Shown: piece after piece, positions 1 through 10,599 of the stretch
Numbering within the stretch: position 1 is the first letter of the stretch
How the letters are laid out: each line of letters begins with the position of its first letter
DNA from: Dryas octopetala
Lineage: Eukaryota > Streptophyta > Magnoliopsida > Rosales > Rosaceae
Length of the DNA: 64,000 bases
Direction of reading: 5' to 3'
Assembly: GCA_963921425.1 (NCBI GenBank)
Contig: OY992835.1
Coordinates: forward strand, 21,576,001 to 21,640,000
Position numbers and translations under genes: made by a program
The notes under the pieces: generated by a model
Databases searched by the model: none
The model's input: the letters and a program-made list of their open reading frames with translations, nothing else
What the model was told of the DNA's origin: nothing

Positions 1-89
1 AAATGGAAAATATAATAATCAATCCGTACGAAACTAAGAACAAAAAGATAGCTTTGATCTGCATTATAATTGGCCAAGATCTATCTTAC

Positions 90-584
90 CTGGAAAATGA
101 GGCTCCAAAGATTGTAGAGCACTACAAGCCATGGTGCAGATGAGTTCTCTAACATGACACTTCCCATTTGGTATGCAACTCCATTAAGGTGTTCAATGAG
201 TTGGGGATGGAGCACCAACTCTTGCTTGACATTTCCTTTTCCTAGTCCACACTCCTTGGAATTAGCCTCCTCCAGCCACCACCACCACCTCCCTTCCCTT
301 TCGTGCTGATAGAACAAGACCGGCGTATTGCATGGCTTGAATTCGGTTGAGAGAAATCCGTGAGAATGCAAACTAATAACAGGCACATTCATGGGTCTTA
401 GGAAGTTACAATGGTGCATTTCTTGGCTGCCGATTACATGATCCAAGCCTTCAAATGAAAGTGCATTCAAGTACTCGAATTGAATGCTATAGAGCTTCTC
501 CATGGTAACCATTTTGTGGAAATCAATCAAAGTGACATTCTCAGCTCCACTGAACAAACCAGATGCATATCGGTAATCAAACAT
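90..584 (-). CDS. Unrecognised protein, first coding exon (gene continues off left edge)
   Basis: A 165-codon open exon starts at an ATG (582-584) and ends at a good splice donor on the minus strand, CAG|GTAAGA, with the GT at 88-89; reading through the donor meets a stop two codons later. The rest of the gene lies left of position 1. The product is not low complexity and has no signal peptide or obvious membrane segment. It has a short Trp run (WWWW) in a charged stretch near residue 100 and a hydrophobic end (PWLVVLYNLWSLIF). I do not recognise the family. Length, normal amino-acid composition and the clean donor argue that it is real. It could instead be a later exon if the true start lies further upstream. 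Confidence 0.5.
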
Positions 585-1494
585 TCACATTGTGACAAAT
601 TTATATTAACCTTTTGGTAATGTTTAAGAATGGAATGATGGGACATATAGCAGATTACACAAAATATATTAAATGCATGACAACATGATTAAACTATAAT
701 TAGTTTACTATAATTTCGGTTAAAGAAACAAGCTAGGAAGAGTTATTTCTTTTAGAACCCTTGAAAGAACACCTCTATTAATATACAAATTAAACATTAT
801 TTATCAGTAAAACATTATTCAATTCTCAAAATAACATATATACTCCCTGATAGCTAGGCTGATACAAATCTTATCTCCCATTGAAGCAATCGGAATATGA
901 GATCAAATAAAACAAGAAAAAACAACAAAACCAAATAGAATGTGCATTAAAAGACAAAAACTAGCAAGACCTAGAGACTAGAGAGAAGGGGAAAGTAAGT
1001 ACCATGGAGCTCAAGGAATAAAGAGAGGTTGAAGATGCATGAACATGCTAAACCAGTTATAAAGAGAGAGGCGCGCAGTGGAAGAACGAGAAGGCTGAGA
1101 CAAGCCCTTCATGAACAGTGCTCTAAAACCATCACATCTTTTTTTTTTTTTTTTTTGGTGACGTCTATTCCGACCATGAACAAGGTTTAAATAATAATCA
1201 GCACAAAAAAAAATTAGGTACTGTTCGAGGTTCATTGAACCTGGCCATGAATAGGGATTGCACACACACACTTACCACTTTATGGACACGTTGATAATCC
1301 CAACCATGCATGCGGCATGCCTCGTAATGCTTCATTTTCGCTTTAATTACTGAGAAAAAAGAGAGAAGATTATGATGTATTGGACGGCCATGATCATCGC
1401 TCACAGCTCGGCTATACTAGCCCTTTGGTTGCACTCAGACGGCGTACACTTTAAGCACACGTAATAAGGAATTAATATACTGATATTATTTTTG
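585..1494. other. Intergenic, upstream of the first gene
   Basis: No convincing gene. It holds a T-tract at 1138-1156 and short chance frames. It probably includes the promoter and leader of the minus-strand gene at 90-584, but no TATA box could be fixed. Confidence 0.4.
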
Positions 1495-1846
1495 AGTTAT
1501 TTATACTTACATTTTTTTAGATTTATCGTATTTTTACATATATTCTTAGAGTTTTAAAAATTATACATACACTCCTTAAAGTTTTAAAGTTGTACATAAC
1601 CCCCTACACTAAGACGAAAAATTATAAAAAATATGCAAAAAAAGCTTCCTAAGAGGGTGAAATGGCTTAATAAAATTACTCAAATATGAGATCCAACCTC
1701 AATATCTTCTTCTTTATTTATTATTTTTTTGTAGGAGGTTATATGCAATAATTTTAAAATCTCAGAAGGTGTATGTATAATTTTAAAAACCTCATAAAGT
1801 GTATATGAAAATACAATAAATCTCAAATATGTAAGCGTAAATAACC
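1495..1846. mobile_element. Foldback (long inverted repeat) MITE-like element
   Basis: The left part, beginning near GTTATTTATACTTACAT, is matched in reverse complement by the right part, ending near ATGTAAGCGTAAATAACC. Matching continues inward for about 100 bases per arm (for example TTATACATACAC near 1568 against GTGTATGTATAA near 1770). There is no coding capacity. No clear target duplication was found, so the superfamily is unassigned. Confidence 0.6.
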
Positions 1847-2668
1847 TTTTTTATTCCTATCAAAAATCAAATACAAATATTCAAAAAAAGGATTTCTGGG
1901 TTTTTTATTTTATAAATTAAAGTGGCTTGTAAGAATCGAGTATTTTCCGTACATGTGGGAATAAAATATTCTATCATTAAAGTTATAAGCTCTCATAAAG
2001 TTGCTTGTATAATTAGATTAACAAATTGTTAAATATGGTCCCTTGTCAATAAACAGAACCATAATATTACTCATAAGTCATAACTCATAAAAAATGGAAG
2101 AGATGTTGAAATCTTGGAACATAGTTAACTAAAATAATACAATACTTTGTTAATTTTCTTTTCTCTATTGATATAAAACTTTGGCAAGTGATTGTATCTA
2201 TCCATAGATATAGTCTCGATTCAAAGAGGGTACTTGAAACACGTTTGATACAAGTACATCAACAATTGATGAACTAAAAAATGTATTAATTAAATTTATA
2301 TTAGCTTGTATTGTAGCCATGTATAATGTAACATTATTTTCATGAAAAAGACAACCCTGGGTGACAGAATCTAAACAAGGGTGGAATAGAATATATTTGT
2401 GTGGCTGTGGGGGCCGCTCACTAAAGGCACAATAATTTAAACCAACAGAGGATGTCAACACAGTACTGATACCTTGTATAAAAGTTTCCATCAATTATTG
2501 TGAATCGACTTTGAATAACCCTCATACTTCTCCTTCTTTCAACACTTATTAGTTGCATTTTGCATTTTACATTTTAAATTCTTTTTCTTAGACCCCAAAA
2601 CTAAGATGTATAATTCTTGTATATAATTTCAGTTACTTCTTTAAAAAATGGGTTTCCTCTATTATTAT
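1847..2668. other. Intergenic, no supported feature
   Basis: AT-rich sequence. One 98-codon minus frame at 2198-2494 lacks splice context and resembles nothing I know. Confidence 0.4.
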
Positions 2669-3099
2669 AAGGACAATATTTGGGTCACTCCCAAAAGGTA
2701 TTTCAAGGTCATCACATCTCTCCAAATTTCAATTTTGGCAATGTCGGTGCATGATCGAAATCGTTCATTTTTTAGATAACCAATTAAAGATTATCTGTGT
2801 AAAAAATCAAATCAATTGAAAATCGTTTGATTATATAATTGTTGTCAATTAAGTAGAAAAAATTGATAATTTTCAATTAAAGAGTGATTTTTGACCAAAT
2901 TGTTAATTTTTTCTATTTAATCAACAACAGTTATATAACCAAATGATTTCCGATTGAATTAATTTTTTTACAAAGATGATTTATAATAGGTGATTTAAAA
3001 AATGAACGGTTCCAATTATGCACCGGCATTATCAAAATTACGATTTAAAAAAAAAAAGGTGACCTTAAGGTACCCATGGGTGACCCAAGTAATGTCCTT
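2669..3099. mobile_element. Long-TIR foldback MITE, family A copy 1
   Basis: The left end (AAGGACAATATTTGGGTCAC) and the right end (GTGACCCAAGTAATGTCCTT) are imperfect reverse complements, and arm pairing continues towards the centre around 2860. The inner right arm (AAATGATTTCCGATT, then a short spacer and ATGAACGGTTC) resembles the element at 59048-59451, so the two appear to be one family. It is non-coding. Flanks share only a short TTAT, so the target duplication is uncertain. Confidence 0.65.
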
Positions 3100-3477
3100 G
3101 TTATGATTCGCACCACATCACAGGGCATAGACCACCAACTTTGAACTGCTTTTGACAATTCTTCCTTTGCAAGCAAAAAGTTAATTAACTTACTAGAACA
3201 AAAGAATATAAGGAACGCATAGTGATACTCTGAAGTTTTAGACTTTTAGTAGAAGACTTTGAATTCTCACCTCTCTGGCAGCCGATGAAATGAAAATTAC
3301 ATCCACACATAAGAGAGCATGATGTTTTCTTGTCAAATCATCTGAAATAGTATGTTATCAAAATCCGTTATTAAATCACAAATTATAGGACAAACATTTT
3401 TAAAATCATAATAAAACAGAACTTGTCAAAATACAAAAGAATCTTTATCCGAAGGGAAAAGAAACCCAAAACCAAAA

Positions 3478-3964
3478 GGCTTATTCACACTATTGCCCCC
3501 TGTAAGATACACTTTTTTTCACTTTGCCCCCTGAAACTTAAATCCTCTCAGTTTGCCACCTGAACTTCACAAAGTTGTTACAAAAGACCCTATGCCGTTA
3601 ACTCTGTCAATTTTTTCGTTAAAATAGCTAACATGACACTTATATGGCATGAGTGAGACCATTTTTTAGTTATGTAAGATACATGTAGACAAGCAAAATT
3701 ATAAAAAATTGACATGGATCTTATTATTTTTAGTTTAAAAATTATTTTTTTTGTCCACATGAATTTTACATAACTAAAAAAGAGTCTCACTCATGCCATA
3801 TAAGTGTCACGTCAGCTATTTTAACGAAAAAATTGACAGAGTTAACGGCATAGGGTCTTTTGCAATAACTTTGTGAAGTTCAGGTGGCAAACTGAGAGGA
3901 TTTAAGTTTCAGGGGACAAAGTAAAAAAAAATGTATCTTACAGGGGCAATGGTGTAAATAAGCC
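3478..3964. mobile_element. Mutator-like foldback MITE, copy 1 (487 bp)
   Basis: The element starts GGCTTATTCACACTATTGCC and ends with the near reverse complement GGCAATGGTGTAAATAAGCC. Its two arms, each about 230 bp, pair almost throughout, including the phrases around CCTCTCAGTTTGCCACCTGA and their mirror near 3885. The flanks are AAACCAAAA (3469-3477) and AAAGCAAAA (3965-3973), a 9-bp target duplication with one mismatch. Nine bases is the Mutator signature. A second copy lies at 23385-23870. The open frame at 3590-3790 is a product of the palindrome. Confidence 0.88.
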
Positions 3965-4557
3965 AAAGCAAAATCATAGTTCTCTTCCATGACACGTCTA
4001 TCTAAGCACGAGAACCATGAGAACCAACCCATTTGTGTTTTTTGTGAAAGCTGCATCGTCCATTATGGAACCCAGCAAAAGTCCAAAGACTTTTACTTGC
4101 TTCTTTTTACTTTTCAGTAAAGGAATCAATTACCTCCACAAGGGTGGATTATCTACTAAGATTCTGACAGCATGTTACGTAATTATACATCCTAAACTCC
4201 ATTTGTCTCCCTATATTGTTCTCATCTTCATTATAGGTTTGCCTGCACCAATTTGAATCAAATCTTCATTATATTGTGTCTCTGTTATTACTACTATCAC
4301 TACCATTTCCTGCTGTGCTTCCATCAATTATTCGGTATAACTCCCAGTATCTCATTAAAGAACACTCGCTACAAAGATGATCTTAAACAATTGGAACAAC
4401 CAATATGGGGAAAGAACCTTAAACCAAATCATTAATGTGCGTGTTCAAGCCTGTGCGGGAATAAATACAATATGATTTCGGGAAAAATGATTTGGAATTG
4501 TCACAGGCTTGAACAGGATATATATAAATGTAAGAACACAAAAAAGGAGACAGGCAG

Positions 4558-7500
4558 CTATAGAGTTGTATCCATGAGGTAGCAACCAAGCACCCGAAGG
4601 AAAGTTGCAAATTCCTGCTAAGAAGTTACAAACATTGTAATACAATTCTCAGATGAAGTTAATGAACTATGTCTATAAATTGTAAACACAGGAATTTAAA
4701 GCTGGATTTGGGAGCAAAAAAACGTGTTCAGACAACAAAATTGTGAAATACTTACATATTAAACATTAAACAGAACCTAAATAACTTGAAATATATAAGT
4801 TTCTCTTCCCACATGATACCATTTATCTTAACAATTACTTAAATACAAAAACCATTGTAGCTTAAAAGGAAATTTGATCATTCTACGAGTATGACACATC
4901 TTCAACATGATTTGTAGGACAGTTCTCCAAATAAAAAATTTGCAGGTCGAACTTGGACAACAATTATTAAAGAAAACAAACCTGCAGATGTCCCAAAGCA
5001 TTTTGTGCACGGGGCTCTGCCATAGATGCCTCAAAATCAATATAGAAAAGGTAGTCGAAATACCTGAAACGTGAAGTGCAAGATAATTTAACATGTCCTG
5101 CATAGCTTAGATCTATATCACACCTATTGAAAGAAAAAACATGAAAAGTGCATGTAGTACTAGTCACTAATCATGCCATGTGCGTCTGTGACACTGCAGT
5201 TCAACAATTTTCTTTTTCCTAGTTTCACTTCTGTAATCTATATGTATCAAAGGGATGACAGAAACTGTATAATAGAACACCTGATAGCAGTTGCAATACA
5301 GTCTTGTACTGATTTTAATGAAACTCACTTGGCAGTCCCAGTGTTGGAGTCATCAACTACTCTTAATGGCCGTTTTCTCTGTGGCCGACTCTCAATCTGA
5401 AGTTGAATAGAGATAGAGTTTATTATCAAGCTTTTCATATAGAAATATACACCAATAAAACTAATAGTTAATACAAGTTACCTTTGTCAAATTTATGCCC
5501 CTCAAAGCAAACACTGCCAAGGCTTTAAATAAGACTCCAGGGCCCTCATCTAAAGTAAATACAATGCTTGTCTGGAATGAAGGAAAATATTAATCAACTT
5601 TGGAACATTTAAAAAAAGTTTAGCTTGGGGTAAATGAAAATCTTACCTTAAAGGGCTTATTGGTTCTTGGAATAATTGGATCTCTTGCAAGTACCAGAAA
5701 ACGAGTAACATTGTCAAGGTCATCCTGTATAAGCCATGGAGTTTATGCTAAATTGTACCAATTTTTTGCAAAAGCAGAATATTTATATAACTAAGTGCCT
5801 CTGGGAAGTTGTGTAAACAGGTCATAATTGATATTAATCACAAGGCATGAAAGGTTCATTTTCTTAGAGGCCTAAAGTATTTTGCTCTGTGCATTACCAA
5901 ACAATAAATGATCTAAGCTTCCATGCATTATTTTTATCCAACGTCATCACAACAAGTAGAGAGTAAAACAATAAGTTACAGACGTTAGACATATTTAAGG
6001 GCAAGACCATACCTGGATTCTTTCTGCAAGCATGTTGAGCCCATAGATTTCTGCTGCACGAGCACTTGCAACAACACCAGCATCCCTCAAGCCATTTGAG
6101 GCTACATACTAAACAATATTATGTGAGTTAGGTAACTTAGGTTAAAGAAATTCTGGTATGTAGGAGAAACTGAAATTAAGTGGTAAAAAGAACAAATGAA
6201 AGTCACCTGAGCAGCACCAGCTGTATCATCAACGTTTTCTCTGGAAACACCTAATTTACTGAGGACATTATCACTTAAGGCAAGTGCCTGAAACAAGATT
6301 TCCTAAATTTTAAAACTGCAAAGCAATAATTTGAAATCCATTTATTAGCCAGCTTTTCTATGTGAACAGAACTAGTCTCCGGTATGCAACAAATCCCTTT
6401 CCTTCTTGCAAACCCAATATATAATTAGAGAGAGGAAATCAAAGATTGACCTGTGAATGGCTTAGGACACGTGTCAACTGTTCCACTCTGACACCGGGAA
6501 GCGCTAGAAGGCACAGATTCATAGTCAACTGCACCTCACCAATGATGTGAAGCCTGTGACGAAGAAGTAAATCATAGTTGCGGTGGATGCTTCCACCTGA
6601 GGAATTCTCAATAGGAAGAACTGCTTTATCAGCCAGCCATAATTCCACAGCCTGCCATAAAATTCAAAGTTGCAGGATGAGCTCAGGGAGACATCATTTT
6701 ATTGCCTACAATTCTATAACATATACAGGAGTCCACATTCATCCAAAAAATAAAAATGTATACAGGAGTCCACATCTTTTGAAACTGAGTCATTAGCAAA
6801 AAAGTTGGAATAACTCATTAAATAGTTTCTCTGAGTGTTGCATAAAGCAATATAGAACGATTGGAAGTCTGTAGTCCATCCTAGTCCCATAAAACAAAAC
6901 CTTAAAAGCATCTTCAAACTCATCACAGGGAACAGTTTGACATTTAGGGTAAGCCTTGAGTGCAGCATCCTCAGTGTATGAACCTGGTATCCCCTGCACC
7001 ATTAATACAACCAAATAAGTGATGACAGCTGATAGAACTGCAGCAGCAATTCCATTGATTTTTTTTCTCGAAATTAAAACCACACCTTGAATGATATTCG
7101 GACCTTTGAACCATCATCAGGAGTAGCAGAGAAATCAGATACAGTTAACGGTCCTGCAATCATGAAGCTTGTCAAGTAGAGGAAGCTTTTCAAAACTAAC
7201 ATAACAAAACGTAAAATGGACGAATGGTGATTTCCATATTGCACAAGAGATTGAAAGGTCCTATTTTCTTTCCCTTCTATCAACAAAATATTCACTAAAA
7301 ATTTCTTTAACACATCCATTAAAATCCAGTATTGCATTGTAGGACTATTCCAAACATTAGTCTCCCAAGTTCCCAACAAAACTATACCTCATCCTATCAG
7401 GACGCCAGCATCAAAAACCAAAACTTCATCCTCCCACAAAAAATTTCAATACCAAAGCTACGCAAGCACAGCTAAAATTACAATACTGAATTTTTACTCA

Positions 7501-7905
7501 ACAATCTGCGAGCGCGCGCACACACACACATGCACAAATACACACGAATAGCTTAACAAGTCATGCATTAAGCAAAATGAAACAAATTAAGCTAATCAAA
7601 GAAGTAAACAAGTTGAAATAAGAAAACCCACTTGGAAAAGAGCTCAAATCCTTATGCAAACTCTTGGAAACATTGAGCTCTATGTTATCAACAACCCTCT
7701 GCAACTCATTGGTTGGCTTGGACGGCTTGTTGTTCTCCACAGACCTTATTGTCCTGTGAACCGGTAAGCCCGAAAGCCCATTAAAGCACACCCATTTGTT
7801 CACTTTCTCCGACCGACCCACCCGATTCAAAGCCAGCTCAGATGGCCTAGACCGCAAGTGTTCGAAACCCAATTGAGAAACACTGCTCACGCACTTGATA
7901 GCCAT
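4558..7905 (-). CDS. ADT: Arogenate dehydratase (prephenate dehydratase family), chloroplast precursor
   Basis: Converts arogenate to phenylalanine in the plastid, the last step of Phe synthesis that feeds lignin and phenylpropanoids. Eleven exons read right to left: 7632-7905, 7086-7153, 6901-6993, 6451-6651, 6207-6287, 6013-6108, 5647-5724, 5482-5571, 5329-5396, 4982-5063, 4558-4614. All have GT-AG borders and sum to 395 aa. Residues 1 to about 90 look like a transit peptide. The catalytic domain follows ([37 protein letters not shown], and NVTRF with the TRF motif near residue 278). A C-terminal ACT domain carries the ESRP allosteric motif near residues 329-332 and ends [15 protein letters not shown]. 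The multi-exon form matches ADT1/ADT2 rather than intron-poor ADT3-6 types. The start is the first in-frame ATG (7903-7905); the frame runs further upstream but without ATG. Confidence 0.95.
7382..7474 (+). repeat. Inverted duplicate unit 1, inside ADT intron 1
   Basis: This 93-bp piece of ADT intron 1, from CTATACCTCATCC to CAAGCACAGCTA, recurs in reverse complement at 8164-8257 with only a few mismatches. The two copies flank the first exon. Confidence 0.9.
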
Positions 7906-8163
7906 TAGAAACTTGGATGTTTTGCGGATGACAGAACCATCTGAAACGAAATATGCTTCAATGGAGTGTTGGAGAATGTTTTGGGAAATCAAGAGAATTT
8001 GTCTGAGAAGATTGCCTTTGTGTTTGGCTAACTAGTCATTCATTAGTCAATCTTGGTGGGCGTATTCAGTGGACTCAAATTCATTTTAAATGAATTTAAA
8101 AGTCTGGAATGAAATTGTTGTATACTCATATTCAATTTAAAATTTTAAAGATTACGTACAAAT

Positions 8164-8257
8164 TAGCTGTGCTTGCGTAGCTTTGGTATTGAAAATTTTT
8201 GTGGTGAGGATGAAGTTTTGGTTTTTGATGCTGGCGTCCTGATGGAATGAGGTATAG
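8164..8257 (-). repeat. Inverted duplicate unit 2, upstream of ADT
   Basis: Near-identical reverse complement of 7382-7474, for example TAGCTGTGCTTGCGTAGC here against GCTACGCAAGCACAGCTA there. It lies about 260 bp upstream of the ADT start codon, in the probable promoter or leader. Confidence 0.9.
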
Positions 8258-10217
8258 ACAAGATTTTCATTTTCTTATGTATATTTGTTATACTGGATTA
8301 ATTCGTTATATATATAGGACAAAAAGATTTCACACTTGTTGCAAAAAAAAGAGTTGGGCCACAATGACAAAGGGTCCAACAGGGTTCAATGTGTTGCCAG
8401 GCCGGCCCAACCATAATGGGTTCTTTGCAGACTTCACCATTCACTCTCACTGCCAAGACATCAGAACTGCAAGCGCAAATATTTTTGGCTTGTACAATCG
8501 CAACAATTAGTATGGAGAATCTACTAAGCCATGGGAATTGTTCTTTTCCAAAGACGATCAGACAATTTGAGTATTTTGTCTATTATACTTGTTTTAAAAA
8601 TGGTTAGGATGCAAGCCTAGCTTGATTATCTGCAAAACAACAAGGTTTTAATTAGTATATTATCTCCATATATAGTTGACTCGATCTGTTTTGATTTATG
8701 TGGTTTACTAGGCCTTTTTCCCTAGTTAATTATCTTAGTCAGTTGAAGAAGCTAGTTTCAATTGGTCATCTATTTTATCAGTTTCACAAAATCCCATAGT
8801 TCCATTTGTCTTCAGATTATATTCCTTAGTGCATGGCATGCATGCCTGCAGGCACTATATATATATATAGATTTGTGATCGAATTCTTTTTTTACTTTAC
8901 CTTTCCAAGAATTCTTAGATGTAGATTCTTATGAAATAAAAAGTCGAATGAGAAATTCTTGTATATGTCGTTATTCTCATAATAACAAATTAATGTTTAC
9001 ATGATGCATGTTCATGTGGTAAAATAAAATGTATATACTTATAATAAGCAAGAGATTACATACACCATGGCCTCTAAAATTAAGAAAGCTGAATTTGGGT
9101 ACACACTACACACTAAACAAAGTTTTAAATAATTACATATACCATGCTTAAACTACCCAATGTGTCTATGGCACTGCCAAATCAAGGTTTTTTTGATCAT
9201 GCTGCTGACTGGCTAGTAGGCCTAAGTGCAGAGAAGTTTTGTTTGTCTCACACAACCTTTTGGCTTTTGCTCGATTAATCATCGAATCGGGTTGTACCTA
9301 CTCACCCACCTCTAGAAATCCTCACATACTTTGGATTTAGCTTTAGGACTTTCATTCACATTGGACATATAGGTGGGTGCCAATTCATAAGAAATTAAAG
9401 TTGGTCAATTGAGTCGGTAACATAATTGATTGATCTCCTTTCAATTTTTGTCAATGATTTGCAATATTGTGAATGCCGTCTAGGTCATCCCAGTGGCTGT
9501 GGGTGCATGCCTTTGAGTTTTGAGCTTAATTGGGATTATATTCCACAGGGTACGTACATCACTAGACTTGGGCAATCCTGCCATTATAACTCACCAATTT
9601 TTTGGTTGAGATCGATAACCCACCTATTTTTCAAAAGTAATATAAAAATATTCCAAACAATGAAATATTAATGCATGTTTGTAACTGGACAAGGTAGTAG
9701 ACTAGTAGTTGGGGAAAGATTCGGTGTTGGTATAGAAATAAATTTAGCCCTGTACAGTTGGGTGACAATTCACAAACTGCGCGCAACAAATTAACTATGA
9801 ACTTTTGATGCCGCCTCCATTTAATTTGTACGTTTAGTCTATATTCTATATATTAAGAAAAACAATTCAGATATATCTGGTTTTTCTTCATAAAACAGGT
9901 CGGGTTAACACCACATATACTGCTGCTGACATGGAGTTACCGTAACTCTCAAAAATGAATCCTTGTCTGACACGAAGGCATGAATTGGCGTACACGTGGA
10001 GGGCTGGTAGGGTACGTACGTTTAAGAAATTAAAAAAGGGGAGTCAAATTGAAATTGAGATTGGCATGGCAGGCAGACGTACATAAACACAAAAACCGTT
10101 TCAACTTTTCAAAGTGGTGGTTTTATGTCATGACCACCATCTGCTTTGCCTTGCTTCCCTTTGGGCAGCAAATGCTAGCTAGCTGTGTGGGGGAACCCAA
10201 AAGCTAGCTCAGTCCTC
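8258..10217. other. Intergenic between ADT and MIR171
   Basis: No gene is supported. It contains a short TA run near 8860 and several chance frames with no family resemblance. Its right end is the probable promoter region of the MIR171 transcript. Confidence 0.4.
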
Positions 10218-10226
10218 AATATAAGG
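10218..10226 (+). promoter_or_regulatory. Probable TATA box of the MIR171 transcript
   Basis: AATATAAGG lies about 200 bp upstream of the hairpin, on the same strand, ahead of a long CT tract that would fall in the transcript leader. Assigned from position and consensus only. Confidence 0.4.
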
Positions 10227-10268
10227 CACCTCATATGTGCCATCCATTATGTATCAAAAATTCAAGAA

Positions 10269-10270
<2 letters not shown>

Positions 10271-10327
<57 letters not shown>
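10271..10327 (+). repeat. (CT)n microsatellite, about 28 units
   Basis: Uninterrupted CT dinucleotides just before the MIR171 hairpin. CT tracts are common in plant 5' leaders, and this length is likely to vary between individuals. Confidence 0.95.
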
Positions 10328-10331
<4 letters not shown>

Positions 10332-10422
10332 AACTAGCTTGCTAGTTCAGTTGATCAGAGCAGCAGTTATGGGGAAGACGATCGAACGGTGGAGCAAAGA
10401 AGATAGTTGTGAATTGTGATGG

Positions 10423-10559
10423 AGAAAGGTTGTGAAATACAAAAGAGAATGAAGGTATTGGCGCGCCTCAATTTAAAGACGTGGTTATATTGAGTTGGGT
10501 AACCATGTGATTTGATTGAGCCGCGTCAATATCTCCTTTTGCACCTCGATCTCTCTCCA
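10423..10559 (+). ncRNA. MIR171: MIR171 precursor (mature at 10513-10533, 3' arm)
   Basis: The 3' arm carries a 21-nt miR171 sequence at 10513-10533 with core TTGAGCCGCGTCAATATC. The 5' arm GGTATTGGCGCGCCTCAATT (10454-10473) pairs with it at nearly every base, with one internal mismatch and a few G-U pairs. The expected star strand is 10456-10476. Pairing continues below the duplex: GTGAAATACAAAAGAGA upstream can pair with TCTCCTTTTGCACCTC downstream, giving a long lower stem. miR171 is known to target GRAS genes of the HAM/SCL6 group. It belongs to the subgroup with GCGUC where others have GUGCC. Precursor ends are estimates. Confidence 0.9.
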
Positions 10560-10599
10560 TCCAATTTCAACCAAACAAAACTACTACTCTTATATGGTA

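Noticed and set aside
3590-3790. Open frame inside the foldback element (copy also at 23495-23695)
   Set aside because: It is a reading of the palindromic Mutator-like MITE, and the same frame recurs in both element copies.
7561-7992. ADT start upstream of 7905
   Set aside because: The frame is open to 7992 but the codon there is TTG; the first ATG (7903-7905) gives a plausible transit peptide.
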